Assembly: GCA_026393675.1 (NCBI GenBank)
Contig: JAPKZQ010000002.1
Coordinates: 1 to 62,283, forward strand
DNA: 62,283 nucleotides
Direction: 5' to 3'
Source: Acidobacteriota bacterium
Lineage (GTDB): Bacteria; Acidobacteriota; Vicinamibacteria; Vicinamibacterales; JAKQTR01
A model generated the notes under the pieces. It was not told where the DNA came from, made no database searches, and saw only the letters and a list, made by a program, of their open reading frames with translations. Within the stretch, counting starts at the first letter, position 1, and the number at the start of each line of letters is the position of its first letter. Both the position numbers and the translations under genes were made by a program. Of this stretch, positions 43,057 through 54,998 are shown piece after piece.

Positions 43057-44367
43057 GTGATGCGCTTCGCGCTCCTCTCGGACGTCGTCGTGATGGCGTA
43101 CGACACGCTGCGCGCCAACAAGATGCGGTCGGCGTTGACGGTGCTCGGCGTCGTGATTGGCATCACCGCGATTGTCGGCATGACGTCGCTCATCCGGGGC
43201 TTCGACGAATCGGTGCGCGACTCGATCCGGCAGCTCGGGCCGGACACGGTGATTGTCATGAAGTTCAGCGGCCTGAGCATGATGTCTGGCAAGGAATTCA
43301 AGGATCTCATCAAGCGCCCGGTGCTGACCGTGGCCGACGCGAATGCGATCGAGCGCGATGCCCCATCGGTCGGCCGCGTCGACGTGATGCTGGGCAACTG
43401 GATAGCCGTCACACGGGAGCGCGTTTTCTACAAGGGCACGAAGACCAAGCAACTCACCATCTTCGGGGCGTCTGAGAACTACGCCGTGGTCAACGCCCTC
43501 AAGCTGCCGGGTGGGCGGTTCTTCCTCCAGGCCGAGGTCGAGCACCGGCGCACTCTCGCTGTCCTTGGGGATTCGCCCGCCAAGGCCCTCTTTCCGAATG
43601 TCGACCCGGTCGGCAAGCTGATTCGCATCGGCAGGGAGGAGTACGAAGTCATCGGCTACGTCGCGCCGCGTCCGAGCGTCGGCGGTCCGGGTGGTGGCCA
43701 GGACGACTTCGTCGTCATTCCGTACACGACCTATCAGAAGCAGTTCGGGTGGCGGAGTGCGTCGGGCAACATTCACGCGGGCGGGACAGCCACCAACGCC
43801 AACGCATTCAAGAGCGCCATGATTGCCGTCGTGCCAGACGAAGGGGCCACGCGCGACCAGGCGATGACCGAGGTGGAGCAGGTCATGCGCATCCGGCACG
43901 GCCTGAAACTCGAGCAGCAGAACGACTTCGAAATCGTCACAGCGGACGCGGCCCTGAAGATGTACGGACAGGTCACCGGCGCCATCTTCATCGGCCTGGT
44001 GGTGATCTCGTCGATCGCGCTGATGGTGGGCGGCATTGGCGTCATGGCCATCATGATGATCTCGGTGACCGAGCGCACCCGCGAGATTGGCGTCCGCAAG
44101 GCCCTCGGGGCCCGCCGTCGCGAGATCCTCTGGCAGTTCCTGTTCGAAGCGGTCTTCCTGACATCGGTCGGGGGCATCCTCGGTGTCGTGATGGGCAGCG
44201 TGATTGGCATGAGCGTGCACTTCCTCGCCGGCTTCCCGGTGTCGATGCCCTGGTGGAGCTTTGCAATCGGCCTCGGCTTCTCGGGCGGCGTCGGCATTTT
44301 CTTCGGCCTGGTGCCGGCCATCCGGGCCTCACGCCTGGACCCGATCGAGGCGCTGCGGTACGAGTAG
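43057..44367 (+). CDS. MacB/FtsX-type ABC permease C
   Basis: A 436-residue permease, a recent tandem copy of permease B with the same MMRFALLSD(V/I)VMAYDTLRANKMR start and C-terminal GGIGVMAIMMISVTERTREIG helices. Start GTG 43057 or ATG 43060, preceded by GAAAGAGG from the fossil. Differences from B are spread along the periplasmic domain, which fits a new substrate or ordinary drift. The preceding fossil tail shows how it arose. Confidence 0.9.
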   Translation: MMRFALLSDVVVMAYDTLRANKMRSALTVLGVVIGITAIVGMTSLIRGFDESVRDSIRQLGPDTVIVMKFSGLSMMSGKEFKDLIKRPVLTVADANAIERDAPSVGRVDVMLGNWIAVTRERVFYKGTKTKQLTIFGASENYAVVNALKLPGGRFFLQAEVEHRRTLAVLGDSPAKALFPNVDPVGKLIRIGREEYEVIGYVAPRPSVGGPGGGQDDFVVIPYTTYQKQFGWRSASGNIHAGGTATNANAFKSAMIAVVPDEGATRDQAMTEVEQVMRIRHGLKLEQQNDFEIVTADAALKMYGQVTGAIFIGLVVISSIALMVGGIGVMAIMMISVTERTREIGVRKALGARRREILWQFLFEAVFLTSVGGILGVVMGSVIGMSVHFLAGFPVSMPWWSFAIGLGFSGGVGIFFGLVPAIRASRLDPIEALRYE

Positions 44368-44407
44368 AGGGACGGGGGCGCGATTGATTGCGCCCGCGCC
44401 GCAATCA

Positions 44408-44640
44408 GTAGACGGTAGACGGTAGACGGTAGGAGACAAGAACAGAAGCAAGTAGCAAGTAGCAAGTAGCAAGAAGGGGAGAAGGGGAGAATGCCCCAGT
44501 CCCCAGCACCGAACTCCGAATCCCGAATCCAGACTCCCGAATCCCGCTTGCCCGCCGAAGCCCGACGAAGCTCGAAGAGCGGAGTCGGGCGAAGGCGGGA
44601 ATCTCTCTATCCCCAATCCCCCAGCGCCTAGTAGAATGTG
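44408..44640. repeat. Spacer with three kinds of period-7 array
   Basis: GTAGACG three times from 44408; AAGTAGC three times from 44450; then CCCCAGT CCCCAG near 44494 and GAATCCC units at about 44517-44548. CTAGTAGAAT near 44630 closes the block, as in the spacer before permease C. About 270 bp of this gap before EF-G2 hold no gene. Confidence 0.7.
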
Positions 44641-44685
44641 ATTTTTGGCGTGGTCGCATTGACGGCAGAAAGAGGGCTATCCGAT

Positions 44686-46785
44686 ATGAAGGTTTATGAC
44701 GCCGCAAATATCAGGAATGTCGCAATTGTCGGACACAGCGGATCAGGCAAAACCCAGTTGACGTCCGCCATCCTGTTCGACGCCGGCATGGTCAACCGGC
44801 TGGGCAAGGTGGACGAAGGCAACACGGTGACCGACTTCGACGAGGAAGAGATCGCCCGCAAGCACACCTTGTCGGCCAGCATCTGTTACGCCGAGTGGAA
44901 CAAGACCAAGGTCAACATCATCGATACGCCGGGCTTCGGGAACTTCTTCAGCGATGCCCGGGCCGCGCTGGGCGTTGCCGACGGCGCGCTGGTGGTCATT
45001 GACGCGGTCTCTGGCGTTGAAGTGCAGACCGAGAAGGTGTGGGAAGAAGCTGAGGCGCAGGAACTGCCGCGTTTGGTGGTGCTCAGCCGCATGGACCGCG
45101 AGCGCGCCAGCCTGAACCGGACGCTCGAGGCCATCCAGGCGTCGTTTGGCCGCATGGTCGTCCCGATCCAGATGCCGATCGGCGAGGAGAAGAACTTCAA
45201 GGGCGTGGTCGACCTGATCGGCATGAAGGCGTACACCTTCGCCGCCGACGGCTCCGGCAGGATGACCGAGGACGCCGTGCCAGCCGACCTCGTTGATGCG
45301 GTGACATCGGCGCGCGACGCGCTGGTCGAGATCGTCGCGGAAGCTGACGACACCCTGATGGAGAAGTTCTTCGAATCTGGCACGCTCACGCAGGACGAAT
45401 TGGTCGGCGGGCTGCGCCGGGCCGTTGTCGGACGCAAGATGTTTCCGCTGGTCTGCACCTCGGCCCTCGCGAACATCGGCATCCAGCCGGCCCTTGACGC
45501 GGTACTCGCCTACTTGCCGGCGGCATCCGAGCGCACGGTGAAAGCGACCGACAAGGCGGGCGCGGACACCCCCATCAAGGTCTCCGACAGCGGGCCGCTC
45601 TCCGTGTTCGTCTGGAAGACCATCGCCGACCCGTTCGCCGGGCGCATCAGCTTGTTCCGAGTCGTCCGCGGTTCGCTCAAGGCCGACTCGACCGTGCAGA
45701 ACCTGTCGCATGAATCGCCCGAGCGCATCGGTCACCTGATGTTGCTACAGGGCAAGACACCGACGGATGTCCCGGAGATCAAGGCTGGCGACATCGGTGC
45801 GGTGGCCAAGCTCAAGGACACGCAGACCAACCACACGATTGGCGACAAGGACGGCGGCGCGCGCTTCAATCCGCTGGTCTTCCCAGACCCGGTGCTCTCG
45901 TACGCGATCGAGCCGAAGACCCGCGGCGACGAGGACAAGATCAGCACGGCGCTCCACCGCATCCTCGAAGAGGATCCGACCGTCCGGTACAGCCGCGATC
46001 AGCAGACCAACGAGCTGCTGCTCGCCGGGCAAGGCCAGATGCACATCGAAGTGACGGTCGCGAAGATGAAGCGCCGGTTCGCCGTCGAGGTCAACCTGAA
46101 GCTGCCGCGCATACCCTACCGGGAGACGATCACGCTGGCGACCGAGGCGCACGGCCGGCACAAGAAGCAGACCGGCGGCCACGGCCAGTTCGGCGACTGC
46201 ACGATTAAGATGGAACCGCTCGCACGTGGCTCCGACTTCGAATTCGTCGACAAGATCTTCGGCGGGTCGATCCCGCTGAACTTCCGGCCGGCGGTTGAAA
46301 AGGGCATCCAGGACACCCGCGTGCGTGGGTACCTCGCCGGCTTCCCGGTGCTCGATTTCCGGGTCACCCTGATCGACGGCAAGTTCCACCCGGTCGATTC
46401 CAACGAGCTCTCGTTCAGGATGGCGGGCCGGCTGGCGTTCAAGGATGGCATGACTCGCGCCAGGCCCACCATCCTCGAGCCGGTCATGAACGTCGAGGTG
46501 TACGTGCCGAGCGACTTTGCCGGGGACATCATGGGCGACATCAACAGCCGGCGCGGGCACGTATCGGGCATGGACACGCGCGGGATCACCACGGTCGTCA
46601 AGGCGCAGGTGCCGATGTCCGAAATGCTCACCTATGAGCAGACACTGACGTCCACCACCGGCGGCCGCGGCACCTACCACATGGAGTATTCACACTACCA
46701 GGAAGTGCCGGCCCACCTGCAGGCGAAGATCATCTCGGCTGCGAAGGCCGAGAAGGGTGAGGCGGCCGAGGAAGAGGAAGAATAG
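44686..46785 (+). CDS. fusA2: EF-G2-like translational GTPase
   Basis: A 699-residue EF-G-like protein. The P-loop is GHSGSGKT (residues 16-23), not the GHIDAGKT of canonical EF-G. Switch II reads DTPGFGNF (80-87), with Phe replacing the catalytic His of DTPGH. All five EF-G domains are present, with LLAGQGQMHIEV in domain III and GRGTYHMEYSHYQEVP in domain V. EF-G2 paralogues are GTPases not essential for bulk translation in the species studied. The gene has AGAGGG eight bases before ATG. It converges on the ribosomal operon. Confidence 0.88.
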   Translation: MKVYDAANIRNVAIVGHSGSGKTQLTSAILFDAGMVNRLGKVDEGNTVTDFDEEEIARKHTLSASICYAEWNKTKVNIIDTPGFGNFFSDARAALGVADGALVVIDAVSGVEVQTEKVWEEAEAQELPRLVVLSRMDRERASLNRTLEAIQASFGRMVVPIQMPIGEEKNFKGVVDLIGMKAYTFAADGSGRMTEDAVPADLVDAVTSARDALVEIVAEADDTLMEKFFESGTLTQDELVGGLRRAVVGRKMFPLVCTSALANIGIQPALDAVLAYLPAASERTVKATDKAGADTPIKVSDSGPLSVFVWKTIADPFAGRISLFRVVRGSLKADSTVQNLSHESPERIGHLMLLQGKTPTDVPEIKAGDIGAVAKLKDTQTNHTIGDKDGGARFNPLVFPDPVLSYAIEPKTRGDEDKISTALHRILEEDPTVRYSRDQQTNELLLAGQGQMHIEVTVAKMKRRFAVEVNLKLPRIPYRETITLATEAHGRHKKQTGGHGQFGDCTIKMEPLARGSDFEFVDKIFGGSIPLNFRPAVEKGIQDTRVRGYLAGFPVLDFRVTLIDGKFHPVDSNELSFRMAGRLAFKDGMTRARPTILEPVMNVEVYVPSDFAGDIMGDINSRRGHVSGMDTRGITTVVKAQVPMSEMLTYEQTLTSTTGGRGTYHMEYSHYQEVPAHLQAKIISAAKAEKGEAAEEEEE

Positions 46786-46817
46786 CCCCGGCGGCGGGCG
46801 GCGGCGGGGAGCGACCG

Positions 46818-47423
46818 TTAGCTTCCCTTGTTACCGCCGGTACGGCCGGTCTGACGCGGTTTCGCCGTGGATCTTCCCGGGGCCTTGGTGCGCTCGTGCA
46901 CGGCGCCGCCGGTCTCGTCCGAGTCGGCCTTGCGCCCGCGGACCCGCTCGGCCGCGCGGCGCAGCCGACCGGCCATGCCGCCTTGCTTGCCGCCCTTGCC
47001 GGCAGCCGTGCCGTCCTTGTCGGCCTCAGCCTTCTTCGGATCGAATTCGCTGCCGACTAACTCGACCAGAGCCACCTGGGCTGCATCGCCCTTGCGAACG
47101 CCAGCCTTCAGGATGCGGATGTAGCCGCCGGGCCGCTCGGCGAATCGCTGCGCCAGCGTGTCGAACAGCTTCTTGAGGACGTCGCGGTTGGCGATATCCT
47201 GACCCACCATCCGTCTGGCGTGAAGCAACTGGGGTCCACCTGCCGCCACTCCGCGCTTCGCCACGCTGATCAAGCGCTCGACGTACGGCCGCAATTCCTT
47301 CGCCTTGGGCACGGTCGTGATGATGTGCTCGTGCTCGAGGATCGCGGTGGCCTGATTGCGCAGCAGGCTGATGCGGTGCTCGGTGGTTCGTCCCAGTTTC
47401 CGATGGGCAACTCGATGACGCAT
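46818..47423 (-). CDS. rplQ: 50S ribosomal protein L17, with a long tail
   Basis: A 201-residue protein. The core (residues 1-118, MRHRVAHRKLGRTTEHR ...) is L17; the last ~80 residues are a Lys/Arg/Gly-rich low-complexity tail not found in short forms such as that of E. coli (127 residues). It is the last gene of the alpha operon, separated from rpoA by a 133-bp spacer with repeats. Confidence 0.94.
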   Translation of the reverse strand: MRHRVAHRKLGRTTEHRISLLRNQATAILEHEHIITTVPKAKELRPYVERLISVAKRGVAAGGPQLLHARRMVGQDIANRDVLKKLFDTLAQRFAERPGGYIRILKAGVRKGDAAQVALVELVGSEFDPKKAEADKDGTAAGKGGKQGGMAGRLRRAAERVRGRKADSDETGGAVHERTKAPGRSTAKPRQTGRTGGNKGS

Positions 47424-47556
47424 GTCTTCGCTTCCTTACGCTGTACGTAGCCGGTGGTCAGTAGTCGATAGCCAGTCGGAGACCTTCGTGGTCCCAGCAA
47501 ACAGCCGTCCTGAGAAGCCTTCGTCTGTCTACTGACGACTGTCTACCGCCTACCGC
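47424..47556. repeat. Spacer between rpoA and rplQ with period-7 repeats
   Basis: At 47528-47555 four 7-base units follow (TCTACTG, ACGACTG, TCTACCG, CCTACCG), the same family as at 13157 and, inverted, at 44408. A related degenerate run lies near 47450-47480. Confidence 0.6.
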
Positions 47557-48543
<987 letters not shown>

Positions 48544-48627
48544 CGTTGGCGATCCTTTCTACAGGTCCAGTTTCCGCCTCGTCCGGGCCGCTCGCCGGAG
48601 CCGCCCGCCTGCCCCGCCTGGCCTTGA

Positions 48628-49257
48628 TTACTTCGAGTAGAGTTCGACGATCAGCTGTTCCTGCACGGGCAGGTTGATCTGCGCGCGGTTCGGCAGCCTG
48701 ACGACGCGGCCGGACATCTGCTCCGGCTGCACCGAGAGCCACTCCGGGACGCCGCGCCCCTTGACCTCTTCCATTGCGTGCAGCACGAATACGTTCTTCT
48801 GGCTGCGCGCCCGCACGCCAACCACGTCACCTTCGCGAACCAGCAGCGACGGGATGTCCGCCTTTCTCCCGTTCACCGAGAAGTGCCCGTGGCGGACCAG
48901 CTGCCGGGCCTGCGATCGCGACGTCGCGAAGCCCAGGCGGTAGACCACGTTGTCCAACCGGCACTCCAGCTTCTGGAGCAGCAGCTCGCCGGTGATCCCG
49001 CGCTGGCGCTCGGCCGCCTCGAAATAGCGGCGGAACTGATTCTCGAGCACGCCGTAGATGCGCTTGACGCGCTGTTTCTCGCGCAGCTGCAGGCCGTAGC
49101 CCGCCAGCTTCGCCTTGCGCGCTTTTCCGTGCTGGCCGGGAGGCGTGTTGCGCTTCTCGATCGCGCACTTCTCCGCGTAGCACCGCTCGCCCTTCAGAAA
49201 CAGCTTCATGCCCTCGCGGCGGCACAGGCGGCAAACAGGTCCGATGTATCTAGCCAT
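48628..49257 (-). CDS. rpsD: 30S ribosomal protein S4
   Basis: A 209-residue rRNA-binding protein that starts 16S assembly. It is the C+ form with a zinc-type cysteine set near the N-terminus (VCRLCRREG ... RCYAEKC). The S4 RNA-binding domain carries [20 protein letters not shown]. In E. coli it also represses the alpha operon. Located after rpsK, with 33 bp between. Confidence 0.97.
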   Translation of the reverse strand: MARYIGPVCRLCRREGMKLFLKGERCYAEKCAIEKRNTPPGQHGKARKAKLAGYGLQLREKQRVKRIYGVLENQFRRYFEAAERQRGITGELLLQKLECRLDNVVYRLGFATSRSQARQLVRHGHFSVNGRKADIPSLLVREGDVVGVRARSQKNVFVLHAMEEVKGRGVPEWLSVQPEQMSGRVVRLPNRAQINLPVQEQLIVELYSK

Positions 49258-49290
49258 GCGTATCTTCCGTGTACCTGGGTTTCCGTCGTT

Positions 49291-49725
49291 CTACACGCGC
49301 CGGCGCTTGGTGGGCCGGCAACCGTTGTGCGGAATCGGCGTGATGTCGCGAATCGACTTCACTTCGATGCCGACCGTGCTGAGCGCCCGAACGGCCGATT
49401 CGCGGCCCGCGCCGGGTCCCTTCATGCGCACCTCGCAGGAGCGCATCCCCATGCCCTTCGCCACATTGGCCGCCGCGAGCGCCGCCTGGGTCGCCGCAAA
49501 TGGCGTGCCCTTGCGCGACCCCTTGAAGGACACCGCGCCGGCGCTCGACCACGCGATCACGTTGCCCTCAGTATCGGCAATCGTGATGCTGGTATTGTTG
49601 AAGGAGGCGTGGATGCTGACGATGCCGTGGTGCACCACCCGCTTCTCACCGCGCTTCTTGAAAGCCTTCTTGGGCTTTCCGGCCTCTTTTTTCTCTCCGC
49701 CCTCGTTTGCTTCTGTCTTCGCCAT
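49291..49725 (-). CDS. rpsK: 30S ribosomal protein S11
   Basis: A 144-residue protein starting [17 protein letters not shown]. The ~25-residue charged extension precedes the conserved [17 protein letters not shown] core. The C-terminal [10 protein letters not shown] is the usual S11 end. ATG 49725 is 4 bp after the rpsM stop; a longer start at 49752 would overlap rpsM. Confidence 0.96.
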   Translation of the reverse strand: MAKTEANEGGEKKEAGKPKKAFKKRGEKRVVHHGIVSIHASFNNTSITIADTEGNVIAWSSAGAVSFKGSRKGTPFAATQAALAAANVAKGMGMRSCEVRMKGPGAGRESAVRALSTVGIEVKSIRDITPIPHNGCRPTKRRRV

Positions 49726-49729
49726 GTGG

Positions 49730-50104
49730 CTACACCGTCTTCTTCTTGGCAATAGCGCCCTTGCGCGGCCCCTTCCGCGTGCGCGCGTTGGTTCGCGTCC
49801 GCTGGCCCCGCACCGGCAGGCTGCGGCGATGCCGTAGTCCGCGGTAGCAGCCGATGTCCATCAGCCGTTTGATGTTCATGGAGACCTCCTTGCGAAGGTC
49901 GCCCTCGACGCCACCCTGCTCTTCGATGACGCGGCTGATCTTCCGCACATCGTCTTCGGAGAGATCCTTCACCCGGATGTCGGGGCTCACCCCGGCGTCC
50001 TTGCAGATCCCGGCGGCCCGCGTATGGCCGATCCCGAAAATGTAGGTCAGCCCGATCTCTACCCGCTTGGTCCGCGGCAGGTCCACACCCGCGATACGTG
50101 CCAT
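49730..50104 (-). CDS. rpsM: 30S ribosomal protein S13
   Basis: A 124-residue head protein of the small subunit: [20 protein letters not shown] start, the [21 protein letters not shown] helix-turn-helix, and the basic tail [19 protein letters not shown]. First gene after rpmJ, 4 bp apart. Confidence 0.97.
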   Translation of the reverse strand: MARIAGVDLPRTKRVEIGLTYIFGIGHTRAAGICKDAGVSPDIRVKDLSEDDVRKISRVIEEQGGVEGDLRKEVSMNIKRLMDIGCYRGLRHRRSLPVRGQRTRTNARTRKGPRKGAIAKKKTV

Positions 50105-50108
50105 GACG

Positions 50109-50222
50109 TTACCCCTGCCTCTGCTTATGCTTCTGGTTCGTGCAGATCACCCTCACCACCCCGCGGCGACGGACGATCTTACACTTGTCGCAAATCCGTT
50201 TGACCGACGCTCTGACCTTCAT
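50109..50222 (-). CDS. rpmJ: 50S ribosomal protein L36
   Basis: A 37-residue protein read [20 protein letters not shown] and ending KHKQRQG. The zinc ligands C11, C14, C27 and H32 are present, so this is the zinc-binding type. It lies between infA and rpsM, the standard order. Confidence 0.95.
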   Translation of the reverse strand: MKVRASVKRICDKCKIVRRRGVVRVICTNQKHKQRQG

Positions 50223-50298
50223 AGCCCTGGTCCTTCGCTTCCGGGCCGCGCCCGGTCCCTCTCGCCTGCTCGGCAGGCCGTCCGCTCCCGGCGTCGCC

Positions 50299-50517
50299 TT
50301 ACTTGTACCGATACGTCACGCGGCCCCGGCTCAAGTCGTATGGCGACAGCTCAATCAGCACCCGATCGCCCGTGAGGATGCGGATGAAGTTCTTCCGCAT
50401 CTTGCCCGACACGTGCGCGAGCACTTGGTGCTTGTTCTCCAGTTCCACCCGAAACATCGCGTTCGGGAGCGACTCGAGCACAATACCCGTGACTTCAATC
50501 GAGTCGTCTTTCGGCAC
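50299..50517 (-). CDS. infA: Translation initiation factor IF-1
   Basis: A 72-residue OB-fold protein from GTG 50517 ([20 protein letters not shown]), exactly the family length, with GGAG about 8 bases upstream. A longer TTG start at 50538 would add seven residues without family support. The middle has [17 protein letters not shown], and it ends RGRVTYRYK. It lies 30 bp after map. Confidence 0.93.
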   Translation of the reverse strand: MPKDDSIEVTGIVLESLPNAMFRVELENKHQVLAHVSGKMRKNFIRILTGDRVLIELSPYDLSRGRVTYRYK

Positions 50518-50547
50518 CAGTTCGGCTCCACACTCCAACCTGACAGT

Positions 50548-51333
50548 TTACGTGGCGTCGCCTCGACTTGCCTGCCGGGCCGCGCCAGTCGGGACGGTCA
50601 TGATGACCGGCCCTCCTGCCGTGATAGCCACGGTGTGCTCGAAGTGGGCCGCCAGGCTGCGGTCTTTGGTCACCGCCGTCCAGCCGTCCCGAAGCACCTT
50701 TACCGCCGCCCGTCCCATCGCGACCATCGGTTCGATGGCCAGCGTCATCCCCTCGGCCAGCCTCGGTCCGCGTCCCGCGGGCCCGTAATTGGGCACCTGG
50801 GGGTCCTCGTGCAACGCGGTCCCGACGCCATGGCCGACGAACTCGCGCACGACCGAGAAGCCGTGGGCTTCGACGTGCTGCTGAACCGCGTGGCCGATGT
50901 CCGACACCCGCGCGCCCACCCTGGCCTGCTCGATCCCGCGGTAGAGCGACTCTTCCGTCACTCTCAGCAACTCGGCCACCCGTCTGTCGATCGGCACTAA
51001 CGGCACCGTGATCGCCGCATCCCCGTAGAAGCCATCCAGCAGGACGCCGAGATCGATCGACACGATGTCGCCCTCGCTGAGCACCCGCGCCGAGGGAATC
51101 CCGTGGATCACTTCCTCGTTCACCGACGTGCAGAGCGTCGCGGGAAACCCGTGATACCCCTTGAACGCCGGCACCGCACCGGCTCCGCGCACGCGGCTCT
51201 CCGCGAACTGGTCCAACTCGGCTGTCGTCACACCCGGCCGGACCCTCTCCCGCAACTCGGCCAGCACATCGGCCACGAGCAGGTTGGCCGCCCGCATCCT
51301 CGCCAACTCCGCCGCCGACCTGCACACAATCAT
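50548..51333 (-). CDS. map: Methionine aminopeptidase, type I
   Basis: A 261-residue metalloprotease that removes initiator Met. Metal ligands are in the conserved segments SIDLGVLLDGFYGDAAIT (Asp pair), GHGVGTALHEDP (His), EGMTLAIEPMV (Glu) and FEHTVAI (Glu). Start ATG 51333 (MIVCRSAAELARMRAANLL). In many bacteria adk lies between secY and map; here secY is followed directly by map. Confidence 0.95.
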   Translation of the reverse strand: MIVCRSAAELARMRAANLLVADVLAELRERVRPGVTTAELDQFAESRVRGAGAVPAFKGYHGFPATLCTSVNEEVIHGIPSARVLSEGDIVSIDLGVLLDGFYGDAAITVPLVPIDRRVAELLRVTEESLYRGIEQARVGARVSDIGHAVQQHVEAHGFSVVREFVGHGVGTALHEDPQVPNYGPAGRGPRLAEGMTLAIEPMVAMGRAAVKVLRDGWTAVTKDRSLAAHFEHTVAITAGGPVIMTVPTGAARQASRGDAT

Positions 51334-51389
51334 CGACCAGCCTCGCTCGACCGCTCGAGCCGCATCGCCCCTCTGGCCGCCAGCCTCAT

Positions 51390-52778
<1,389 letters not shown>

Positions 52779-52805
52779 ACCGTCTCGACCGTCGATCCCG
52801 AAGGA

Positions 52806-53246
52806 CTAGAGCGTTTCGATGGACCCACCGGCGGCAGCGATCTTCTCGGCTGCCTTGCCGCTGAACTTGTGCGCCTTCACCGTCAACGTGATGCTGATGT
52901 CGCCGCGCCCCAGCACCTTGATCGGCAGCTTCCTGGTCACCAGGCGCAGTTCGTGCAACGCCTCGGGCGTCACCACCGCGCCGGCCGCGAACCGCGCGGC
53001 CAGGTCGTCCAGATTCACCACGGCGTATTCGACCCGGCACGGGTTTGTGAAGCCCCGCTTCGGCACGCGGCGGTGCAGCGGCATCTGGCCGCCTTCGAAC
53101 CCCCGCTTCTTGTGATAGCCCGACCGGGACTGGGCGCCCTTGCTTCCGCGCCCCGCCGTCTTACCTTGACCCGACCCCGGGCCGCGACCTACGCGCTTCC
53201 GCTTCCGGGTCGCGCCCTTTGGCGGTTTGAGATTGCTGAGATCCAT
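52806..53246 (-). CDS. rplO: 50S ribosomal protein L15
   Basis: A 146-residue protein with the basic Gly-rich N-terminus ([17 protein letters not shown]...[15 protein letters not shown]) that threads into 23S rRNA. The C-terminal [18 protein letters not shown] block is the folded domain. It lies between rpmD and secY. Confidence 0.96.
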   Translation of the reverse strand: MDLSNLKPPKGATRKRKRVGRGPGSGQGKTAGRGSKGAQSRSGYHKKRGFEGGQMPLHRRVPKRGFTNPCRVEYAVVNLDDLAARFAAGAVVTPEALHELRLVTRKLPIKVLGRGDISITLTVKAHKFSGKAAEKIAAAGGSIETL

Positions 53247-53266
53247 AACGTCCGACCTCTGATCCG

Positions 53267-53461
53267 CTACTCGACCGTGACGAGATGCCGGACCTTGAAA
53301 ATCATCCCGCGCACCTCGGGTGTGTCCGGCACGTCAATCGTGTGGCGGATGCGCCGCAGCCCCAGGCCGCGGACCACCAACGCCTGCTTCTGATTGAAGC
53401 CGATGGTGCTCTTCACCAATGTCACTTTCAGTGTCTTCTTCGCGCCGCGATCACCGCTCAT
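53267..53461 (-). CDS. rpmD: 50S ribosomal protein L30
   Basis: A 64-residue protein from [20 protein letters not shown], with the L30 ferredoxin-like fold ([20 protein letters not shown]). The longer reading to 53479 adds six residues without support. Between rpsE and rplO. Confidence 0.94.
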   Translation of the reverse strand: MSGDRGAKKTLKVTLVKSTIGFNQKQALVVRGLGLRRIRHTIDVPDTPEVRGMIFKVRHLVTVE

Positions 53462-53530
53462 GTCGCTGCCTCGTCTCACTCAGCCGGCCAGCCCTCAGAC
53501 CCGGCGCCACGAGCGCCGTGTCGAAGGATG

Positions 53531-54052
53531 TCAGACCAAGCCCTTCTCGAATTCGGCCAGGTCGCGTCCACGCATCCGAGCCACCATCACAGGATCCTTC
53601 AACGTCATCAGCCCGACAAACGTCGCGCGCACCACGTTGTGCGGATTCGCGCTGCCAAGCGACTTGGTCACCACGTTCTGGATGCCCGCCGACTCCACCA
53701 CCGCGCGAACCGCGCCGCCGGCGATGATGCCCGTGCCTTCGGGCGCCGGCTTGAGCAAGACACTGCCCGCCCCGTACTTGCCGGTGACGATATGCGGCAC
53801 CGTCGTCCCCACCAGCGGCACCCGGATGAGCCCCTTCTTGGCGGCCTCGATGCCCTTCTTGATGGCCGACGGCACTTCGCGCGCCTTGCCGACGCCAAAG
53901 CCCACCACGCCATGCCCGTCGCCGACGACGACCAGCGCGCTGAAGCTCAGGTTCTTGCCACCCTTGACGACCTTCGTCACGCGATTGATGGAGACGACGG
54001 TGTCTTTCAGCTCCAGCTGGGACGGATCGATCTTTTCTCGTGTTCTGAACAT
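53531..54052 (-). CDS. rpsE: 30S ribosomal protein S5
   Basis: A 173-residue protein. The double-stranded-RNA-binding-like N-terminal domain has [19 protein letters not shown] and [18 protein letters not shown]. The conserved [19 protein letters not shown] motif is intact. It abuts the rplR stop directly (0 bp). Confidence 0.97.
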   Translation of the reverse strand: MFRTREKIDPSQLELKDTVVSINRVTKVVKGGKNLSFSALVVVGDGHGVVGFGVGKAREVPSAIKKGIEAAKKGLIRVPLVGTTVPHIVTGKYGAGSVLLKPAPEGTGIIAGGAVRAVVESAGIQNVVTKSLGSANPHNVVRATFVGLMTLKDPVMVARMRGRDLAEFEKGLV

Positions 54053-54427
54053 CTAGAACTCCAACCCTGCTTCGCGCGCGGCATCGGCCACGGCCTTGAC
54101 GCGTCCGTGGTACAGGAATCCGCTGCGGTCGAACACGACCCGCTTGATCCCTTTGGCCTGCAACCGCTCGGCGATCGTCTTGCCGATGGCCTTGGCGCCC
54201 TTCAGGTTGCCGCCCTTGGACCCGCCGGCCAGTACGGCCTTGACGGCCGGCTCGGTCGTCGCGGCCGAGGCCAGCGTCTGCCCGGTCATGTCGTCGATCG
54301 CCTGCGCGTACATATGCTCGACACTCCGGAAGACGCTGAGGCGCGGGCGCTCGCCCGTTCCATGGACGCGCTTCCGGATGCGCAGCTGAATGCGCCGGCG
54401 ACGATCTAGCTTCGTCTTGATCTTCAT
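54053..54427 (-). CDS. rplR: 50S ribosomal protein L18
   Basis: A 124-residue 5S rRNA-binding protein: basic start [40 protein letters not shown] and the end [17 protein letters not shown]. Between rplF and rpsE; it ends where rpsE begins. Confidence 0.96.
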   Translation of the reverse strand: MKIKTKLDRRRRIQLRIRKRVHGTGERPRLSVFRSVEHMYAQAIDDMTGQTLASAATTEPAVKAVLAGGSKGGNLKGAKAIGKTIAERLQAKGIKRVVFDRSGFLYHGRVKAVADAAREAGLEF

Positions 54428-54440
54428 ACTCAGTCGACCT

Positions 54441-54977
54441 CTACGCGCCGGTCTTGCCGACCTTCTTCTTCAACACCTCACCGGTATAGCGCACGCCCTT
54501 CTGCTTGTAGGGATCCGGTTTGCGCATCCGGTGGATGTCAGCGGCCACCTGGCCGACCATCTGACGGTCGACTCCGGTCACCGTCACGTGTGTCTGCTTG
54601 TCGACAGTCACCTCAATCCCGGTCGGGATGTCGAACACGATCGGGTGCGAGTACCCAAGCGCGAAGGTGATCTGCCGCCCCTTCAGCTCGGCCCGGTAGC
54701 CGACGCCGACGATGTCCAGTTCCTTCTTGAAGCCGTTGACGACGCCCTCGACGGCGTTCGCCACCAGGCTCCGGGCCAGGCCGTGGAACTTGCCGAGCCC
54801 CGGCGCATCGCTCTCGGTGGTCGCGCGCAGCTCGGCGCCCGCGAGTTCGAAGTTGATGCCTTTTGGAACCGGCTGGTGCAGCTTGCCCTTCGGGCCCTGC
54901 ACGTCGACAGCACCGGCGCTGACCTTGACGGTCACGCCTTTGGGAATTGCAATCGGTTTCTTGCCAATACGGGACAT
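54441..54977 (-). CDS. rplF: 50S ribosomal protein L6
   Basis: A 178-residue two-domain protein with start [20 protein letters not shown] and conserved C-terminal [19 protein letters not shown]. It binds 23S rRNA near the factor-binding site. Follows rpsH. Confidence 0.97.
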   Translation of the reverse strand: MSRIGKKPIAIPKGVTVKVSAGAVDVQGPKGKLHQPVPKGINFELAGAELRATTESDAPGLGKFHGLARSLVANAVEGVVNGFKKELDIVGVGYRAELKGRQITFALGYSHPIVFDIPTGIEVTVDKQTHVTVTGVDRQMVGQVAADIHRMRKPDPYKQKGVRYTGEVLKKKVGKTGA

Positions 54978-54998
54978 GGACGTCTACCTACGCCTTCG

